Assembly: GCA_021208685.1 (NCBI GenBank)
Contig: JAJOJJ010000027.1
Span: 114,802 to 178,801 of the forward strand
Direction: 5' to 3'
Source of the DNA: Saccharospirillaceae bacterium
Lineage (GTDB): Bacteria; Pseudomonadota; Gammaproteobacteria; Pseudomonadales; Oceanobacteraceae
DNA: 64,000 bases
The notes under the pieces: generated by a model
What the model was told of the DNA's origin: nothing
Seen by the model: the letters and a program-made list of their open reading frames with translations, nothing else
Databases searched by the model: none
Shown here: positions 8,562-16,711 of the stretch, in pieces
Numbering within the stretch: the first letter of the stretch is position 1
Layout of the letters: every line of letters starts with the position of its first letter
Translations under genes and position numbers: made by a program

Positions 8562-8937
8562 ACACTTCCCCGATATTGAAATTTACATCATGAAAGCTGA
8601 ACCATCGGCCGTTCGCCAATGGTTGCAGGATGCTCTGCAGCAACCGCTGCACACTCGGAAGGAACATGCCGGAAGCCACCACTGGCAGGTAGCGCTGAAA
8701 GGCAGCAGCATGGATATTTTTCTCAATGAAAATGCCGAAAAAAATTTTGCCAGCCTGTGGTTTAAACAGAATCTCACGCCATGGGCGACCGACCTCGACT
8801 GCGCCCGTGCGGCCCATGCAGCCCTGAGCAGCGAAGTTCGCTGTTCAGACAGTGGCTGGCAGGAAGAACATGATGGTGATACATCAGGCTGGATAAAATT
8901 AATCCGTGGTGAAGAAAAACCCTTCGACTGGATTTAA
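8554..8937 (+). CDS. Conserved-looking hypothetical protein, 127 aa
   Basis: A soluble, acidic 127-residue protein (start MTEHFPDIEIYIMKAEPSAVRQWLQDAL; end EEKPFDWI) with no signal peptide or membrane segment. The compact alpha/beta pattern (IEIYIMKA, helix, HWQVALKGSSMDIFLNENA, SLWFKQNLTPWATDLDCARAAHAAL, GWIKLIRGEEKPFDW) suggests one small folded domain. No function can be assigned. It overlaps the preceding membrane-protein gene by eight bases. Its TAA stop codon is the first three bases of the MITE-like element at 8935-9100, so the original C-terminus may have been altered by insertion. Confidence 0.65.
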   Translation: MTEHFPDIEIYIMKAEPSAVRQWLQDALQQPLHTRKEHAGSHHWQVALKGSSMDIFLNENAEKNFASLWFKQNLTPWATDLDCARAAHAALSSEVRCSDSGWQEEHDGDTSGWIKLIRGEEKPFDWI

Positions 8938-9100
8938 GGCACCTCTGAATAATGCTGCACAGCTTCGCGTGAGTGCTGCAGAGTGCTTTTGACAAGGCGT
9001 CGATTGCAGTGAATGGCGAGTCCTTTATAAAATCGAAAAACCGTCAAAACGCTCTGCAGCCGACGCCCTTCGGGGCACTGAATTATTCAGAGGCGCCTTA
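8935..9100. mobile_element. MITE-like inverted-repeat element, 166 bp
   Basis: The ends are a 19-bp inverted repeat with one mismatch: TAAGGCACCTCTGAATAAT at 8935 and ATTATTCAGAGGCGCCTTA ending at 9100. Internal segments also pair: GCTGCAGAGTGCTTTTGAC with GTCAAAACGCTCTGCAGC, and AAGGCGTCG with CGACGCCCTT. The whole element could therefore fold into a long imperfect hairpin. It encodes no protein. The architecture is that of a non-autonomous transposable element whose ends resemble those of DDE-type insertion sequences. It lies between two convergent genes, supplies the stop codon of the left one, and could act as a bidirectional terminator. No parent transposase is in the window. Confidence 0.72.
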
Positions 9101-9109
9101 AAATCTGAC

Positions 9110-10717
9110 TTACTCCAGATATTGTTGTGCTTCAACATTGCCCAGATCAACGGATTTCTGGGCATAAAAGCGCATTTTCTCTTTGTTTTTCATATGAAAA
9201 TACGTCCCGGCGATTTCCAGCAGAGCCTTACTGTCGTTTGGTTTTAATTCAAGATACTGCAACCAGTATCTGGCGATCTGGGCAAAATCCTTGTTCTTGC
9301 GGATCAGGGCGTAATCCAGCTGGTAATAATTGTCAAAATCTTCGGGGTCCAGTTCAATAGCCTTTTTAAGATCAATCTCGGCATTGCGCCAGTCTCCCTG
9401 ATGACCATAATACAGTGCACGATAGTAATACACCTCGTCATTATCGGGGGCTAACTGCAGCGCTTGTTCATAGGCCGCAACCTGTGCACCGGGTAACATC
9501 TCTGAGCGCTTTTGATAGGTTTTCCGCGCCAGGCTTAATGCAATATCTTTACGCAGACTCTGATATTTTTCGTTCTCCGGATTCAGCAGGCAGGCCTGAC
9601 GTATTGCTTTACCGGCAGCACTGTATTCCTCGCGTTTATAGTCACTCCAGGCCAGTTGCTGGTAATAACTGCTTTCATACGGATACAGACTGATTGCCTG
9701 CTGATGAGCTCTGGCTGCGGCGGAATACTCTTTTTTTTCATACAGTGTACGACCCTTGCCATCGAGCGCTTCATCGTTATCCCCCAGCTGCAGCGCAGCA
9801 TCATAATATTGCAGTGAATCGTTATAATGATTCGCGATGCGTGAATCCTTGCCTGCTTCCTGCAGTATAAATCCGGGAATCTGCGCCAGCAGTGAGTTGC
9901 TGCTGAGCGCTGACATTGCGGCTTCAGCAACGGCTTTCATATTTTCATAGGAGCCACCCCAGCGCGGAGCCTGGGTGATAATAAAATTACGATACAGCGT
10001 ATAGCTGTCCGGTTGAAATTTCAGTCCGTTAACAAAGGCCTGCTGACTGCCCTCATTATTGCCCAATAATTTCTCGGTCCAGATTAATAAGGCGTAGGCC
10101 GGCAACATATCAGCCTTACGCTGAATAACCCGCTGTAAATCAGCCTGGGCCAGTTTTGCATAAGACGCCATTCCCTGAATTTGCTGATCACTGGTTTCGG
10201 AGCTGACGTTGCCGCCACGACTGGCCCAGGCCATGGCGTAATAATAATTTGCTCTTGCCATATAGGGTTGCACATTAACCGGACTGCTGTTGACCCAGTG
10301 ATTCAGTTGCTGCAGATAATCCTGACGTATTACGCGAAAGGCACTATAAGCGGCAACTTCGCTCCGTTCACTGCGGATGTCTTTTTCGCGCAACTGGCTC
10401 AGCGCCTGAAGACGCAGATTCAGGCCGGTGTAATTTTTCTCGGCCAGCATCTGGCGTAAAGAAACAATGAACTGAATCGCATCAGAAGGGGATGAAGAAA
10501 CAAACTGTTCAGCGGCAGTATCAGGGTCCGTCGACGAATGACCATTACGCTTCTGAGTTGTGGGATGAACGGTTTCGACGTTAGCAGGTGTTTGACTGGC
10601 TGCCGGAGGCTTGTCGCTGAAATGCACCCGACCATGTTCATCGGTCCACTTATAAACCTGAGCCTGCACACTGGCGACCCAACATGAAAACAGCAGTAAC
10701 GACACCGTTATGCGCAT
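9110..10717 (-). CDS. Secreted TPR-repeat protein with N-terminal DUF4124 domain
   Basis: A 535-residue protein. A signal peptide (MRITVSLLLFSCWVASVQA) is followed by VYKWTDEHGRVHFSDKPP, the signature of the short DUF4124 domain found on envelope proteins. After a Thr/Ser/Pro-rich linker, most of the sequence is helical TPR-like repeats. Clear units include YYDAALQLGDNDEALDGKGRTLYEKKEYSAAARAHQQAISLYPYESSYY and VYYYRALYYGHQGDWRNAEIDLKKAIELDPEDFDNYYQLDYAL. Such proteins usually scaffold protein contacts in the periplasm; the partner is unknown. The ATG at 10717 was chosen over 10741 because GGAGAGG lies just upstream. Its 3' end is ten bases from the MITE-like element. Confidence 0.82.
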   Translation of the reverse strand: MRITVSLLLFSCWVASVQAQVYKWTDEHGRVHFSDKPPAASQTPANVETVHPTTQKRNGHSSTDPDTAAEQFVSSSPSDAIQFIVSLRQMLAEKNYTGLNLRLQALSQLREKDIRSERSEVAAYSAFRVIRQDYLQQLNHWVNSSPVNVQPYMARANYYYAMAWASRGGNVSSETSDQQIQGMASYAKLAQADLQRVIQRKADMLPAYALLIWTEKLLGNNEGSQQAFVNGLKFQPDSYTLYRNFIITQAPRWGGSYENMKAVAEAAMSALSSNSLLAQIPGFILQEAGKDSRIANHYNDSLQYYDAALQLGDNDEALDGKGRTLYEKKEYSAAARAHQQAISLYPYESSYYQQLAWSDYKREEYSAAGKAIRQACLLNPENEKYQSLRKDIALSLARKTYQKRSEMLPGAQVAAYEQALQLAPDNDEVYYYRALYYGHQGDWRNAEIDLKKAIELDPEDFDNYYQLDYALIRKNKDFAQIARYWLQYLELKPNDSKALLEIAGTYFHMKNKEKMRFYAQKSVDLGNVEAQQYLE

Positions 10718-10802
10718 AACCCTCTCCTTGTTATCCTTCATCCGTTAGCGTTAAGAATAACCGTTTGAGGAGCATATGTAACCGCTGTCTGTAGATGAAT
10801 CA

Positions 10803-10847
10803 GGGCCCGAATTAAACAGGCCCAAATTAAACAGGCCCTAATTAAAC
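10803..10847. repeat. Three tandem 15-bp repeats
   Basis: Three head-to-tail copies of (A/G)GGCCCNAATTAAAC, differing only at the first and seventh positions. They lie in the 133-base gap between the TPR gene and the lipid-kinase gene, ending three bases before the kinase stop codon. The array looks like a small polymorphic intergenic repeat. No role is apparent. Confidence 0.85.
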
Positions 10848-10850
10848 AGC

Positions 10851-11741
10851 TTAAGGAATCAGCAGGCGTACCGGGCTGTCTTCCATATTCAGATTAAGCG
10901 GCAGTGCCGCCAGCGAATCGCCATCAGCCTGAACGGGTTCTGACTCAGCACTGGAATTCAGCAGCTGAATCTGCACACTGCGTGCCGCAATGGATTTCAT
11001 ACCGGGCATTTTTTCCATAATGCCCAACGGAAGGCCGAGTAAAATAAGCAGAAACTTCAGCGGGCTTCTGCCGGAAATCATTAATACCTGAGTGGTGGGT
11101 TTGCTTAAATCCGCCTGACGCGAAATAACAAACGAGCCGCCATAATAACGGCCATTGGTTATCACCACAGAGTTGGCCTGATAGCGTTCACCATCCACCA
11201 TCAGCTGATAGGTTTTTTTACCAAAATATCTCAGCTGTTTAAGCATCGACAATACATAAGCCAGCTTGCCGACTTTCTTTTTTAACGCCAGATCAACGTT
11301 ATCGACCACCCAGGCGTCGTAGCCAACGCCTGCCATCAACACAAAGCGGCGACCGTTAATATCGCCCAGATAAATCGGCTTTTCGCGGCCATTAATAATA
11401 ATATCGGCAAGACGTTCCGGCGCCGTTCCTATCCCCAGCTCGGCGGCCAGCACGTTCGTTGTACCGGTTGGAATCAGCGCCAGTCGATAGCTTTGGTTAT
11501 CGCGCTGGCGCAGGCCATTAACCACTTCATTCACGGTGCCATCACCACCGGCCACGGCCACAACGTCCAGAGGTCCTGAGTATGCCGCCAGAAAGCGGGT
11601 GGCATCGCCAGCACTCTGTGTCGGATACAGTCTGACCTCACAACCACGAAGGCTCAGAGCCTGTTGAACAGCCTCAACGATGCGGCGGTTACCCGAACCG
11701 GAAACCGGATTAAAAACAATCAGAACCTGTGTTGCGGCCAC
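10851..11741 (-). CDS. Diacylglycerol/lipid kinase family protein (YegS/DagK-like)
   Basis: These enzymes phosphorylate a lipid hydroxyl with ATP at the inner face of the membrane. The 296-residue protein opens with VLIVFNPVSGSGNRR and has the nucleotide-binding motif VVAVAGGDGTVNEVVNGL (near residue 60-77), then ALIPTGTTNVLAAELGIG. These are the signature blocks of the DAGK catalytic fold shared by YegS, DgkB and eukaryotic DAG and sphingosine kinases. The C-terminal lobe is present with EPVQADGDSLAALPL. Start is GTG at 11741 with AAGGAG eight bases upstream. It diverges from the Fur-box gene at 11946, so both may share the 204-base region. The actual lipid substrate is unknown. Confidence 0.85.
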   Translation of the reverse strand: MAATQVLIVFNPVSGSGNRRIVEAVQQALSLRGCEVRLYPTQSAGDATRFLAAYSGPLDVVAVAGGDGTVNEVVNGLRQRDNQSYRLALIPTGTTNVLAAELGIGTAPERLADIIINGREKPIYLGDINGRRFVLMAGVGYDAWVVDNVDLALKKKVGKLAYVLSMLKQLRYFGKKTYQLMVDGERYQANSVVITNGRYYGGSFVISRQADLSKPTTQVLMISGRSPLKFLLILLGLPLGIMEKMPGMKSIAARSVQIQLLNSSAESEPVQADGDSLAALPLNLNMEDSPVRLLIP

Positions 11742-11891
11742 TCAGCATACTCCTTATCGGCACGCTGACGGCATTGAACAAGGGGGGGTGGCCAGCGCGG
11801 CGCGGATTATAACGGAATGATGACAGCCATCCTATGGATGCGTCTGATTGCAGACGACGGGCAAGATCCGGGGCTCCATGAAAAGCTTGCA

Positions 11892-11910
11892 AATGATAAT
11901 TATTATCATT
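11892..11910. promoter_or_regulatory. Perfect Fur-box-type palindrome
   Basis: AATGATAATTATTATCATT is a perfect 9-1-9 palindrome that closely fits the Fur consensus GATAATGATAATCATTATC. It lies 35 bases before the ATG of the 158-residue gene at 11946, in a position to overlap its promoter. It also lies about 150 bases from the divergent lipid-kinase start. Fur control is inferred from sequence alone. Confidence 0.85.
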
Positions 11911-11945
11911 AGATTGGTAGGCCTGCACTCCACAAGGAATCCGCC

Positions 11946-12422
11946 ATGCCTCATTCATACTGCGAATCCGTCTTCTGCCAGATGCAGGCCTTACCCGGCG
12001 GAAGGGTTATCCGTCCCCGCCAGTTTCGCTCAGCCCAGACGTCACAGGGTGGCAGTCTGGTGCCCATACATGAGCAGCAACGCCTGGCTCAGCTGGAGAA
12101 GCAGATCCGCTCACATAAAGGATGCGAGCTGCACCCGGAATGGCTGAATGAATATCTGGATTTAGGGCTGGAACTGGCCTGTCGCGCCGGAGAACGACGC
12201 CTCCAGCCTCTGCAGGAAAGCTGGCTGACGCGGCTTTACAACACGTTGCGTGATGCAACATTCAACACCGATGCCAGCAACCACTGGCGCCGCCAGTGTC
12301 TGGATTATTTATACCAGCCGTTTTTTGCGTTGCAGCATCTGTACCGCGCCAAACCGGAACGCAGAACGCATCTGGGATTAATTGTGCATGAATTTACGCT
12401 CGCCAGTCGTTACCTGAGCTGA
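11946..12422 (+). CDS. Unknown protein behind a Fur box, 158 aa (possibly FagA-like)
   Basis: The 158-residue protein has no signal peptide or membrane segment. After a variable N-terminus (MPHSYCESVFCQMQALPGG) it is helical: QQRLAQLEKQIRSHKGCELHPEWLNEYLDLGLELACRAGERRLQPLQESWLTRLYNTLRDATFN, then HWRRQCLDYLYQPFFALQHLYRAKPERRT. The helical block with C-R-x-G-E and W-R-R-x-C-L-D-x-L recalls the Fur-associated protein FagA of pseudomonads, which is of unknown function. I offer that only as a weak resemblance. AAGGA lies nine bases before the ATG. The near-perfect Fur palindrome upstream predicts expression under iron starvation. No fumC or sodA neighbour, as at fagA loci, is present. Confidence 0.6.
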   Translation: MPHSYCESVFCQMQALPGGRVIRPRQFRSAQTSQGGSLVPIHEQQRLAQLEKQIRSHKGCELHPEWLNEYLDLGLELACRAGERRLQPLQESWLTRLYNTLRDATFNTDASNHWRRQCLDYLYQPFFALQHLYRAKPERRTHLGLIVHEFTLASRYLS

Positions 12423-12562
12423 TCATCAAAACGGGCGCAGGAGTGCCCGTACCGAAATGGACTGAGGGTAAGCAGGGACGCACTTACTCAGAAGTCACCT
12501 TAACGCTGATGCGCGCATAAGCATTTTCGCCATTTTTTGCTAGGCTGAAGCCATCCAAGAAG

Positions 12563-13039
12563 ATGTTTATGCTTATGCCGGTTATTGCCCATATTGATCT
12601 CAGCCCTGCCGAGCGGGAAAAATTCCTGCAGCAGATTGGCCGCGCCAAAACCGCTCATCTGCGCTGGCGGGCGTACGCTCAGGCGCTGCTTTCCGGCCAT
12701 GACATTGAAGAAGGTCACTTGCCACTGGAGCATGATGAATGCCAGTTTGGCCGCTGGTATTACGGCGCTGGTCAGGCCCTGCGCACCTTGCCGGAATTCC
12801 GCGCAATCGATGCTCCGCACCAACAGCTGCATCAGGTTTGCATGGATTTATTCAACCTGCTGAAGCGCAGTGAAACCCCATCCTTGTGGCAGCGGATAAT
12901 AGACCTGGCAGGCAAAGGAGACCGAAAAAAAACCGCTGAAATACAATCAAAAGCCGCATTGTTAACCCGCGTATCCGGTGAATTATTACGCGCGCTGGAA
13001 ACGCTGGAACGACAACTTCAGGATACAAAGAACCTGTAA
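12563..13039 (+). CDS. Stand-alone CZB-domain (chemoreceptor zinc-binding) protein
   Basis: The 158-residue protein carries the CZB pattern: AHLRWRAYAQALLSG (zinc His near residue 30), then LEHDECQFGRWYYGAG (Cys plus G-x-W-Y), then PEFRAIDAPHQQLHQ with two more histidines. CZB domains bind zinc through a 3His/1Cys site and usually sit at the C-terminus of chemoreceptors or diguanylate cyclases (for example E. coli DgcZ), sensing zinc or hypochlorite. Here the domain is alone, followed by a helical tail (AEIQSKAALLTRVSGELLRALETLERQLQ). It presumably acts on a partner encoded elsewhere. ATGs at 12569 and 12575 are equally plausible starts. A strong terminator follows. Confidence 0.8.
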   Translation: MFMLMPVIAHIDLSPAEREKFLQQIGRAKTAHLRWRAYAQALLSGHDIEEGHLPLEHDECQFGRWYYGAGQALRTLPEFRAIDAPHQQLHQVCMDLFNLLKRSETPSLWQRIIDLAGKGDRKKTAEIQSKAALLTRVSGELLRALETLERQLQDTKNL

Positions 13040-13050
13040 CCCTTATGCAC

Positions 13051-13090
13051 AAAAAAGCCCCGCCAGTATTGTCTGGCGGGGCTGATTTTA
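13051..13090. terminator. Bidirectional rho-independent terminator
   Basis: AGCCCCGCCAG and CTGGCGGGGCT form an 11-bp GC-rich stem (13056-13083). GATTTT follows on the plus strand and a run of six A precedes it, giving U6 on the minus strand. It can end both the CZB gene and, more distally, the convergent nuclease gene. Confidence 0.85.
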
Positions 13091-13130
13091 CCCTGAGGCC
13101 TGTTAGGGCCTGTTTATTTCATCTATTCCT

Positions 13131-15779
13131 TCAGAAACGACGACGCAATGCTGCAATCAATGCCAGCACCAGCAAACTTAACGGGTGCAAAGGGCCACCG
13201 TTATTATCGTCTTTATTATTATCTGCATTGTTATCCGTATTACCCGGTGCAGGCTGCGGCTCTGGTTGCGGCTCTGGTTGCGGCTCTGGTTGCGGCTCTG
13301 GTTGCGGCTCCGGTAATTTTTCATCAATACGCAGGGCAACAACAATCGGATCATGATCCGATGAGCGGTAAGCATCCGCATTGGCATAGTTATCCACGGA
13401 GTCATAGCGCTGACCTGTTGCTTCGGTTTCATAATCCATCAGGCTGTCTTCCACCGAATTGATATGCCATGCATCAACACTGACGACGTAGTCATAAAAA
13501 TCCGTACTGGCCAGAGCATGATCCAGACTGCCGAGAAAACCGCTGAACGAATACGAATACGGCTGGGTTTCGGTTGATTTATCCGTGTATTTCAGATTGA
13601 TGAATCCGGCATTTATGAAGGTCGTGATCGGATCTTCTTTACTGTAAGCATTCAGATCACCCAACACCAACTGAGCATTGCTGCTGACGCCGGTAGGCTG
13701 GGTTGCCAGATACTGAACCAATGCCTGTGCTGCACGGTTACGGGTCTGATTACAGTTACCCTGACCATCGGCACCTTCATTGTCTTCATTACAGGCAGAG
13801 CCTTTGGATTTCAGGTGATTAACAGCAACGGTAAATATTTCGTCATTCATGCTGAACGACTGAATTAATGCCGGACGATTTTTGCTGTCGAGGAATAATG
13901 GCTGATCGTTTTCATCTTTGGCTGAGTTGCTGCTGTCAAGAATCGCCGTTGTACCTACCGCCGTTACTTTCCCGGCGCGGTAAATCAGGCCGACCGTAAT
14001 TTCATCGCTGCCAACAGCACTGATACCCGGATTAATCAGACTGTACTCATTACCTGCTGTCTGCTGTTTATTCAGATCATTAACCAGTGTCTGAATGGCG
14101 CTGTACTCACCGAAACCGTCATTCTCGATTTCCATCAGACCAATAATATCGGCATTCATGGCGGTTAAGGCCGCGACAATTTTATCGCTCTGCATGGTAA
14201 ATGCATCGTAAGTCTTCGCACCGCGACTGGTCGGAAAACCACTGCCCTGACCATCACCATTAAAGTAATTCAGCACGTTCATTCCGACGATGACCAGATT
14301 CGCATCATCAGCAATCACCGGTGCCGCAGTACGCGGATGAGTCGGGTCAATCGTTAATGCTGACGGAATGACGGTGTAATTATTTTTATATGCATGCATA
14401 ACACCATCGAAGGCGGTGACACTGTCACCGATACGCAACGGATTCAGTGCACTGAAACCACTGTCATCAGGAAACGGAATAAAGGCCGGATACGCTGCCG
14501 ATACACCATCATCGATTAATAACACATCCAGTGCGCGGGCAGCGATGGCCGCCTGCGCCTCTGCCGACTGTGGCGCGGCAATTTCAGTTCCCTGAAAATG
14601 CAGGGCCGACGACACAACAAACTGACCGTAATTGCCGAAGCCATAGCCAGTACCAAATAAATCGCTGACCATCAGTCCCTGAGAACTGTTAATGCGCATC
14701 CCTTCCAGCGCTTCCAGTTGCTGCAGATTTTCAACCGGCAGCGTCACCGTTACGGCAGATGGCAAAATATTATCGGATGAACAAACCACCAGTTCCTGAA
14801 CGTTTTTCAGCTGTGTAACCTGCTGATACTCAGCGACCTTTGCCATGAGACGGACTTTGTCTCCGGCATTGACGGCGTTTTTATAGTCATAAATAAAAAC
14901 ACCTTCTGATGTCATCGCATCATTATCGGCATCCGCATCTTCTTCCTGCAGCCAGAAGCCGCTGTACTGGTAAGAATTTTCACCATTCGCCAGCAATCCA
15001 CCCTGTTTATCCAAGGTAACAATTCCCTCAACAATCACGGTTTCACCCAGTAATGGGCTGGCATCGGCATTAACGTCTGAAATATTGCCCTGTACCGCGC
15101 TGATTAAACGAAATTCCGCCTGACTGCTTTCACCACAGAGACCAAGTACCGGTTCAACCACGACATTACAGGCCGATGCAGCACCCGGAGTAGGAACAGC
15201 GGCGATAAAATCGGCGGTATTGCGTGCACCACCGGCACCATTCTCACAGCGCTGCAGTGACTCGTTGTCTTTATCGCTGTTGGCATTTTCGTTGATCTGC
15301 GGCTGACCGGCATTCAGTAATGCCAGCAAACCAGCATCATCATTATCATCGGTATCGTATACCAGTGCATCGATCAGGTTGGTGGTGGTTACCGCCGTAT
15401 TATTTGGAAAATCGGTCGCGACGGCCTGATACAAAGCCACGGCATCAGCGCCGTTCTGTATCAGATTACTGTCCGGAGAAATATCCAGATCACAGTTGGC
15501 AACGTTGGCATCATTACCACAAATAACAAAATAGCCCTGAGCGTCGGTACTGTGGCCGCTGAGATCGATCGTCAGATAGCTTTGATCATTCGAGCCGTTA
15601 AATAACACCACAATATGGCCATTCAGAGTGGTATTGCCAGAACCACCATCGTAAAGCTCGATAAATTCTGCGGTATCCGTACCGACAGAATCAGAATCAA
15701 CTTCGTTAATCAGCAGCGCAGTGTCAGCCCAGCTACTCAGACTGAGCCCCAGAAGACTAATGGTAAACAGTGTTTTCAT
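13131..15779 (-). CDS. Secreted ExeM/NucH-type nuclease with C-terminal sorting tail
   Basis: An 882-residue exported protein. After the signal peptide (MKTLFTISLLGLSLSSWA) comes a lamin-tail-like domain, LLINEVDSDSVGTDTAEFIELYDGG (residues about 20-150), then an OB-like region with VIVEGIVTLDKQGG. An endonuclease/exonuclease/phosphatase domain spans about residues 490-825. It shows IVGMNVLNYFNGDGQGSGFPTSRGAKT, ADIIGLMEIENDGFGEYSAIQ, AVNHLKSKGSACNED, QLVLGDLNAYSKEDPI and SSDHDPIVVAL. This layout matches ExeM/NucH extracellular DNases. The C-terminus has a PEPQ repeat, then an N/D-rich linker and GGPLHPLSLLVLALIAALRRRF. That end (Gly-Gly, hydrophobic helix, basic end) resembles GlyGly-CTERM tails cut by rhombosortase. 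No rhombosortase gene is in the window. The role is likely degradation of extracellular DNA for nutrients or biofilm matrix. Confidence 0.88.
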   Translation of the reverse strand: MKTLFTISLLGLSLSSWADTALLINEVDSDSVGTDTAEFIELYDGGSGNTTLNGHIVVLFNGSNDQSYLTIDLSGHSTDAQGYFVICGNDANVANCDLDISPDSNLIQNGADAVALYQAVATDFPNNTAVTTTNLIDALVYDTDDNDDAGLLALLNAGQPQINENANSDKDNESLQRCENGAGGARNTADFIAAVPTPGAASACNVVVEPVLGLCGESSQAEFRLISAVQGNISDVNADASPLLGETVIVEGIVTLDKQGGLLANGENSYQYSGFWLQEEDADADNDAMTSEGVFIYDYKNAVNAGDKVRLMAKVAEYQQVTQLKNVQELVVCSSDNILPSAVTVTLPVENLQQLEALEGMRINSSQGLMVSDLFGTGYGFGNYGQFVVSSALHFQGTEIAAPQSAEAQAAIAARALDVLLIDDGVSAAYPAFIPFPDDSGFSALNPLRIGDSVTAFDGVMHAYKNNYTVIPSALTIDPTHPRTAAPVIADDANLVIVGMNVLNYFNGDGQGSGFPTSRGAKTYDAFTMQSDKIVAALTAMNADIIGLMEIENDGFGEYSAIQTLVNDLNKQQTAGNEYSLINPGISAVGSDEITVGLIYRAGKVTAVGTTAILDSSNSAKDENDQPLFLDSKNRPALIQSFSMNDEIFTVAVNHLKSKGSACNEDNEGADGQGNCNQTRNRAAQALVQYLATQPTGVSSNAQLVLGDLNAYSKEDPITTFINAGFINLKYTDKSTETQPYSYSFSGFLGSLDHALASTDFYDYVVSVDAWHINSVEDSLMDYETEATGQRYDSVDNYANADAYRSSDHDPIVVALRIDEKLPEPQPEPQPEPQPEPQPEPQPAPGNTDNNADNNKDDNNGGPLHPLSLLVLALIAALRRRF
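13252..13314. repeat. 12-bp tandem repeat encoding PEPQ
   Basis: About five near-identical copies of GGTTGCGGCTCT encode (PEPQ)n on the minus strand just before the C-terminal sorting tail of the nuclease. The copies are almost identical in DNA, so copy number may vary by slippage without shifting the frame. The segment probably acts as an extended spacer. Confidence 0.9.
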
Positions 15780-15897
15780 TGCTTTTCCCGGCCAAAATAA
15801 TTGTATTCAGCGGGGCATTAAAAAGCAGGAGTGTTGCAGATAGGATACGGATTATTGACAGATTTATGTGCGTTATATGACAACGCCAATATTCTGT

Positions 15898-16647
15898 TCA
15901 GCGATCATACTGGTTGTTCATGATCCGTTGATACTCGCCATTGGATTTTAATATTTTCAGACCTTCGTCAAGCTGTTTTGCATATTCCGCAGATGCCGGA
16001 TTAAGGCGGCTGAAGGCAATGTAAATATCACTGGTGTGATTTTGCTGACCACGACGAATCAGCGAACGGTCAAAATGACTGCCAGCCATGGTGTCATCAA
16101 ATACCCGGTCGAAAAAAATTGCCCCGGCCACACGCTCGCTGATCAGCATGGCTATCATCTGCTGTTGTTTAGACACCTCGATCAGTTTCAGCCGGTGACG
16201 GTGTTTTTCAAATTCAGCACCGTATTCATAGCCATTAATAACCGCCAGAACCGTTCCGTCGGGAATATCGGCAGGGCTTTGCCAGTTTTTTTCTTTTCCG
16301 GTTTTAAAATAATAAGAGGCCGAAGCCGTAAACAGTGGTTCATCACCAAACAGATAATGTTCTTCCGTACTTGGCTGACGGGTAACATTCCAGCAACCAT
16401 CCACCTGCCCTGCCAGAGTCATATTCAATGCGCGGGCATAAGGCACGGGATGAATCTCCAGACTGACACCGCTGAGCGCAAAAGCAGCCAAGGCCAGATC
16501 CCGGGAATACCCATTGCCCTGTGCATCGGAAAACGGCGGCCAGGCATCCTCTGCAGCAAGATTCAGTGTCAGTGCATGACTGTCAGCGCTGAATAACGGC
16601 GCAAACACAGCCGCTGCCCAAAGACACATATAAAGCACAGGACGCAC
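15898..16647 (-). CDS. Orphan periplasmic solute-binding protein (family 3-like)
   Basis: The 249-residue product has a signal peptide (VLYMCLWAAAVFAPLFSADSHA) and a mature part starting LTLNLAAEDAWPPFSDAQGNGYSRDLALAAFALSGVSLEIHPVPYARALNMTLAGQVDGCWNVTRQ. This is the SBP_bac_3 opening. A typical second lobe follows (GTVLAVINGYEYGAEF and EYAKQLDEGLKILKSNGEYQRIMN). The GTG at 16647 was chosen: GGAGGG lies seven bases before it, while the ORF-track start at 16668 is a TTG without such a site. No permease or ATPase lies beside it, so it may serve a distant transporter or a sensor. A 15-bp dyad lies 43 bases upstream. Ligand unknown. Confidence 0.82.
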   Translation of the reverse strand: MRPVLYMCLWAAAVFAPLFSADSHALTLNLAAEDAWPPFSDAQGNGYSRDLALAAFALSGVSLEIHPVPYARALNMTLAGQVDGCWNVTRQPSTEEHYLFGDEPLFTASASYYFKTGKEKNWQSPADIPDGTVLAVINGYEYGAEFEKHRHRLKLIEVSKQQQMIAMLISERVAGAIFFDRVFDDTMAGSHFDRSLIRRGQQNHTSDIYIAFSRLNPASAEYAKQLDEGLKILKSNGEYQRIMNNQYDR

Positions 16648-16689
16648 GATGGACCCTCCGTTCAACAACAGGCAGTAAGCGCCTGCGAT

Positions 16690-16704
16690 GATGTTTATAA
16701 CATC
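16690..16704. promoter_or_regulatory. 15-bp dyad upstream of the solute-binding protein gene
   Basis: GATGTT-TAT-AACATC is a perfect 6-3-6 palindrome. It lies between the CobW-family gene end and the solute-binding protein start, 43 bases before the latter. The TGTT...AACA outer bases resemble Zur half-sites, but the spacing is shorter than the Zur consensus, so the identity of any binding protein is open. Confidence 0.4.
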
Positions 16705-16711
16705 GTTATTA

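Noticed and set aside
12430-12500. Inverted repeats after the Fur-box gene (ACGGGC...GCCCGT and CTGAGGGTAAG...CTTACTCAG)
   Set aside because: Possible RNA structure, but there is no U-run, the second repeat has a bulge and no promoter is evident. Not strong enough to call a terminator or RNA gene.
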